Shown: piece by piece, positions 5,778 through 6,466 of the stretch | Numbering within the stretch: the stretch's first letter is position 1 | How the letters are laid out: each line of letters starts with the position of its first letter | From: Treponema sp. | GTDB lineage: Bacteria > Spirochaetota > Spirochaetia > Treponematales > Breznakiellaceae | NCBI GenBank assembly: GCA_031281855.1 | Contig: JAITEW010000115.1 | Coordinates: 1 to 6,466 of the forward strand | Direction: 5' to 3' | DNA: 6,466 nucleotides | Program-made: the position numbers and the translations under genes | Notes under the pieces: model-generated | Database searches by the model: none | What the model saw: the letters and a program-made list of their open reading frames with translations, nothing else | Told to the model about the DNA's origin: nothing

Positions 5778-5786
5778 ATACGCCAA

Positions 5787-6134
5787 ATGAACAACCGGAT
5801 CACTGAAATCCGCAAGTACCTCAAACTCAACCAGGGCGCCTTCGCGGAACGCCTGGGCCTGAAGCGTACTGCCCTTTCCATGATAGAGTCGGGAAAAAAC
5901 GCCATTACCGAAAAAAACATAAAGCTTATCTGCCTGACCTTCAATGTTGACGAAACCTGGCTCCGTACCGGCAAGGGTGAAATGTTCGGCGCGTCGCCTT
6001 ACGAAAAAGAATTTTTTGGAATATACAAAGATCTCGTACCCGAAGCCCAGCAGGCCCTGCTCCGGTTCGCCAAAGATCTGTTGAAGATGCAGAATAATCT
6101 GCGCCCAAGGGGTAACAGGAAAAATCCACCCTAA
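5787..6134 (+). CDS. XRE/Cro-C1-type helix-turn-helix regulator
   Basis: The protein has 115 residues and starts at ATG 5787. The frame extends upstream to a TTG at 5760, but those residues are encoded by the A/T-rich promoter and are not conserved-looking. Residues 6-60 are an HTH_3 domain: NQGAFAERLGL forms the first helix of the motif and KRTALSMIESGKNAITEKNI the recognition helix and next helix. It ends in FNVDETWLRTGKGEMF, the usual domain-closing segment of this family. Residues 72-102 form a helical tail (YKDLVPEAQQALLRFAKDLL) that probably mediates dimerisation, followed by a basic end. There is no peptidase, metal or cupin domain. Divergent placement beside the ArsR-type operon over a shared 127-nt control region suggests mutual or autoregulation. 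Such small XRE proteins are common as phage-like repressors and stand-alone regulators; the target genes are unknown. Confidence 0.9.
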   Translation: MNNRITEIRKYLKLNQGAFAERLGLKRTALSMIESGKNAITEKNIKLICLTFNVDETWLRTGKGEMFGASPYEKEFFGIYKDLVPEAQQALLRFAKDLLKMQNNLRPRGNRKNPP

Positions 6135-6140
6135 TAAACT

Positions 6141-6151
6141 CCGCCAGCCAG
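6141..6151 (+). repeat. Direct repeat, copy 1
   Basis: CCGCCAGCCAG, preceded by AATAAACT, recurs exactly 150 nt downstream, where AATAAAG precedes it. Allowing one gap and a mismatch, the repeated unit is about 18 bp. It lies 7 nt after the XRE stop codon. Confidence 0.6.
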
Positions 6152-6243
6152 GCCTAAACTTGACCCGCAATTAAGCCTCGAAGCCCCTGGAGCGGGGAAA
6201 ACCCTGTGAAAAACGCTTGTAGAGCCCGCCTCTGCTATAAAAG

Positions 6244-6261
6244 ACTTGACAGGCGTCAAGT
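6244..6261. repeat. Perfect inverted repeat 7-4-7
   Basis: ACTTGAC-AGGC-GTCAAGT is a perfect dyad in DNA and a stable small hairpin in RNA. No T tract follows, so it is not an intrinsic terminator. It could be an operator or the 5' hairpin of a transcript from the possible -10 at 6236-6241. Confidence 0.55.
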
Positions 6262-6290
6262 ACTTCCAACCCTACCTATCTGCAATAAAG

Positions 6291-6301
6291 CCGCCAGCCA
6301 G
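6291..6301 (+). repeat. Direct repeat, copy 2
   Basis: This is the second CCGCCAGCCAG, 150 nt from the first copy. The GC-rich hairpin segment begins about 29 nt after it. Confidence 0.6.
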
Positions 6302-6329
6302 ACCCGGAGGGACCCCCCGGGCAGGCATA

Positions 6330-6364
6330 CGGCGTCATACCGGTAAAGGTGACGCCGGGGCGTC
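6330..6364. repeat. GC-rich segment with two mutually exclusive stems
   Basis: CGGCGTC (6330-6336) pairs with GACGCCG (6351-6357), with ACC (6339-6341) and GGT (6348-6350) closing inside over loop GGTAAA. The same GACGCC (6351-6356) is also complementary to GGCGTC at 6359-6364, directly next to it. The second pairing has only a two-base loop as RNA, so it is more plausible as a DNA dyad or partly opened stem. Confidence 0.5.
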
Positions 6365-6407
6365 CGTAAGAAAAGGCGACGACCGTCTAGTGTTCTATCT
6401 TATACGT

Positions 6408-6435
6408 TTGACATAATTGCCTGATGTGCTATACT
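6408..6435 (+). promoter_or_regulatory. Strong sigma-70 promoter of the right-edge gene
   Basis: TTGACA (6408-6413), a 16-nt spacer, and TATACT (6430-6435) preceded by TGC make a consensus -35 and an extended -10. Transcription should start around 6442, one base before the ATG at 6443. Confidence 0.7.
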
Positions 6436-6442
6436 CTAGAGC

Positions 6443-6466
6443 ATGAAACGAGAAGTGTTACCCCAA
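6443..6466 (+). CDS. Start of an unknown gene (first 8 codons), probably leaderless
   Basis: ATG at 6443 opens the frame MKREVLPQ, which runs off the right edge. There is no ribosome-binding site; the seven bases between the -10 box and the ATG are CTAGAGC. The fit between promoter and start codon is the main support. A competing ATG at 6424 in another frame lies inside the promoter and is unlikely. Eight residues are too few to name the product. Confidence 0.45.

Larger units (their letters stand above)
6135..6442. other. 308-nt intergenic block with repeats and hairpins, no convincing gene
   Basis: After the XRE stop no frame gives a credible protein. The block holds an 11-bp direct repeat (6141-6151, 6291-6301), a short CCCC/GGGG hairpin (6184-6197), a perfect 7-4-7 inverted repeat (6244-6261) and a GC-rich segment (6330-6364) able to form competing hairpins. 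A possible extended -10 (TGC-TATAAA, 6233-6241) would start a transcript at about 6248, and the strong promoter at 6408-6435 closes the block. No tRNA, SRP RNA, tmRNA, RNase P or riboswitch consensus that I know is visible. It may encode a structured non-coding RNA or be a decayed repeat element. Confidence 0.45.

Noticed and set aside
6206..6346. Small plus-strand ORF of 46 codons starting GTG
   Set aside because: It is Arg/Pro/Cys-scattered with no fold pattern, its ribosome-binding site is poor and it runs through repeats and hairpins.
6135..6442. tRNA, SRP RNA, tmRNA, RNase P RNA or known riboswitch
   Set aside because: None of their conserved cores (for example GGTTCGA T-loop or known riboswitch boxes) is present, and the strong promoter lies downstream of the structures, so they are not a leader of the right-edge gene.
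1..6466. CRISPR array, transposase or recombinase
   Set aside because: No regularly spaced repeats and no such protein motifs in any frame I examined.

Overview
The window looks like spirochaete chromosome, most probably a Treponema of moderate GC. The central genes read at roughly 55-60% GC in the 60-base lines I counted. The case for a spirochaete rests on the combination of an M23 envelope peptidase, a bactofilin, a YaaR-family protein and a RicT/PSP1 protein in one tight run, next to a secreted beta-rich envelope protein. No ribosomal or other marker gene is present, so the genus is an inference.

Layout. Positions 3-803 hold the 3' part of an unrecognised gene that enters from the left edge and has more A/T-rich stretches than its neighbours. 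It is followed by a hairpin nested inside a 12-bp perfect inverted repeat. Positions 973-1968 encode a protein with a signal peptide and a probable beta-barrel-like body. A near-consensus promoter (2055-2084), preceded by a 9-bp-stem hairpin and a short dyad, starts a four-gene plus-strand operon. Its genes are an M23 metallopeptidase (2130-3170), a bactofilin (3198-3632), a YaaR/DUF327 protein (3625-4209) and RicT (4220-5182). The gaps are 27, -8 and 10 nt. The first two genes form a probable cell-shape module. The last two match a pair also found near each other in Firmicutes genomes.

The operon ends convergently against a minus-strand pair and overlaps it by 26 nt. That pair is an ArsR-type winged-helix regulator (5157-5480) and, upstream of it, a 60-aa small protein (5477-5659) joined by an ATGA stop/start overlap. 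A very A/T-rich divergent control region (about 5660-5786) separates the pair from a plus-strand XRE-type regulator (5787-6134). This region carries a good minus-strand promoter with dyads inside it. The small protein resembles the C-terminal helix of the XRE protein, so the three genes look like one regulatory locus.

Positions 6135-6442 contain no convincing gene. They hold an 11-bp direct repeat exactly 150 nt apart, a perfect 7-4-7 inverted repeat and a GC-rich segment with mutually exclusive hairpins. The block ends in a strong promoter whose predicted start falls at or next to the ATG of a gene running off the right edge. All four plus-strand promoters I can see carry an extended -10 (TGn before the hexamer). 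Two of them, at the XRE gene and the right-edge gene, appear to make leaderless or nearly leaderless mRNAs.
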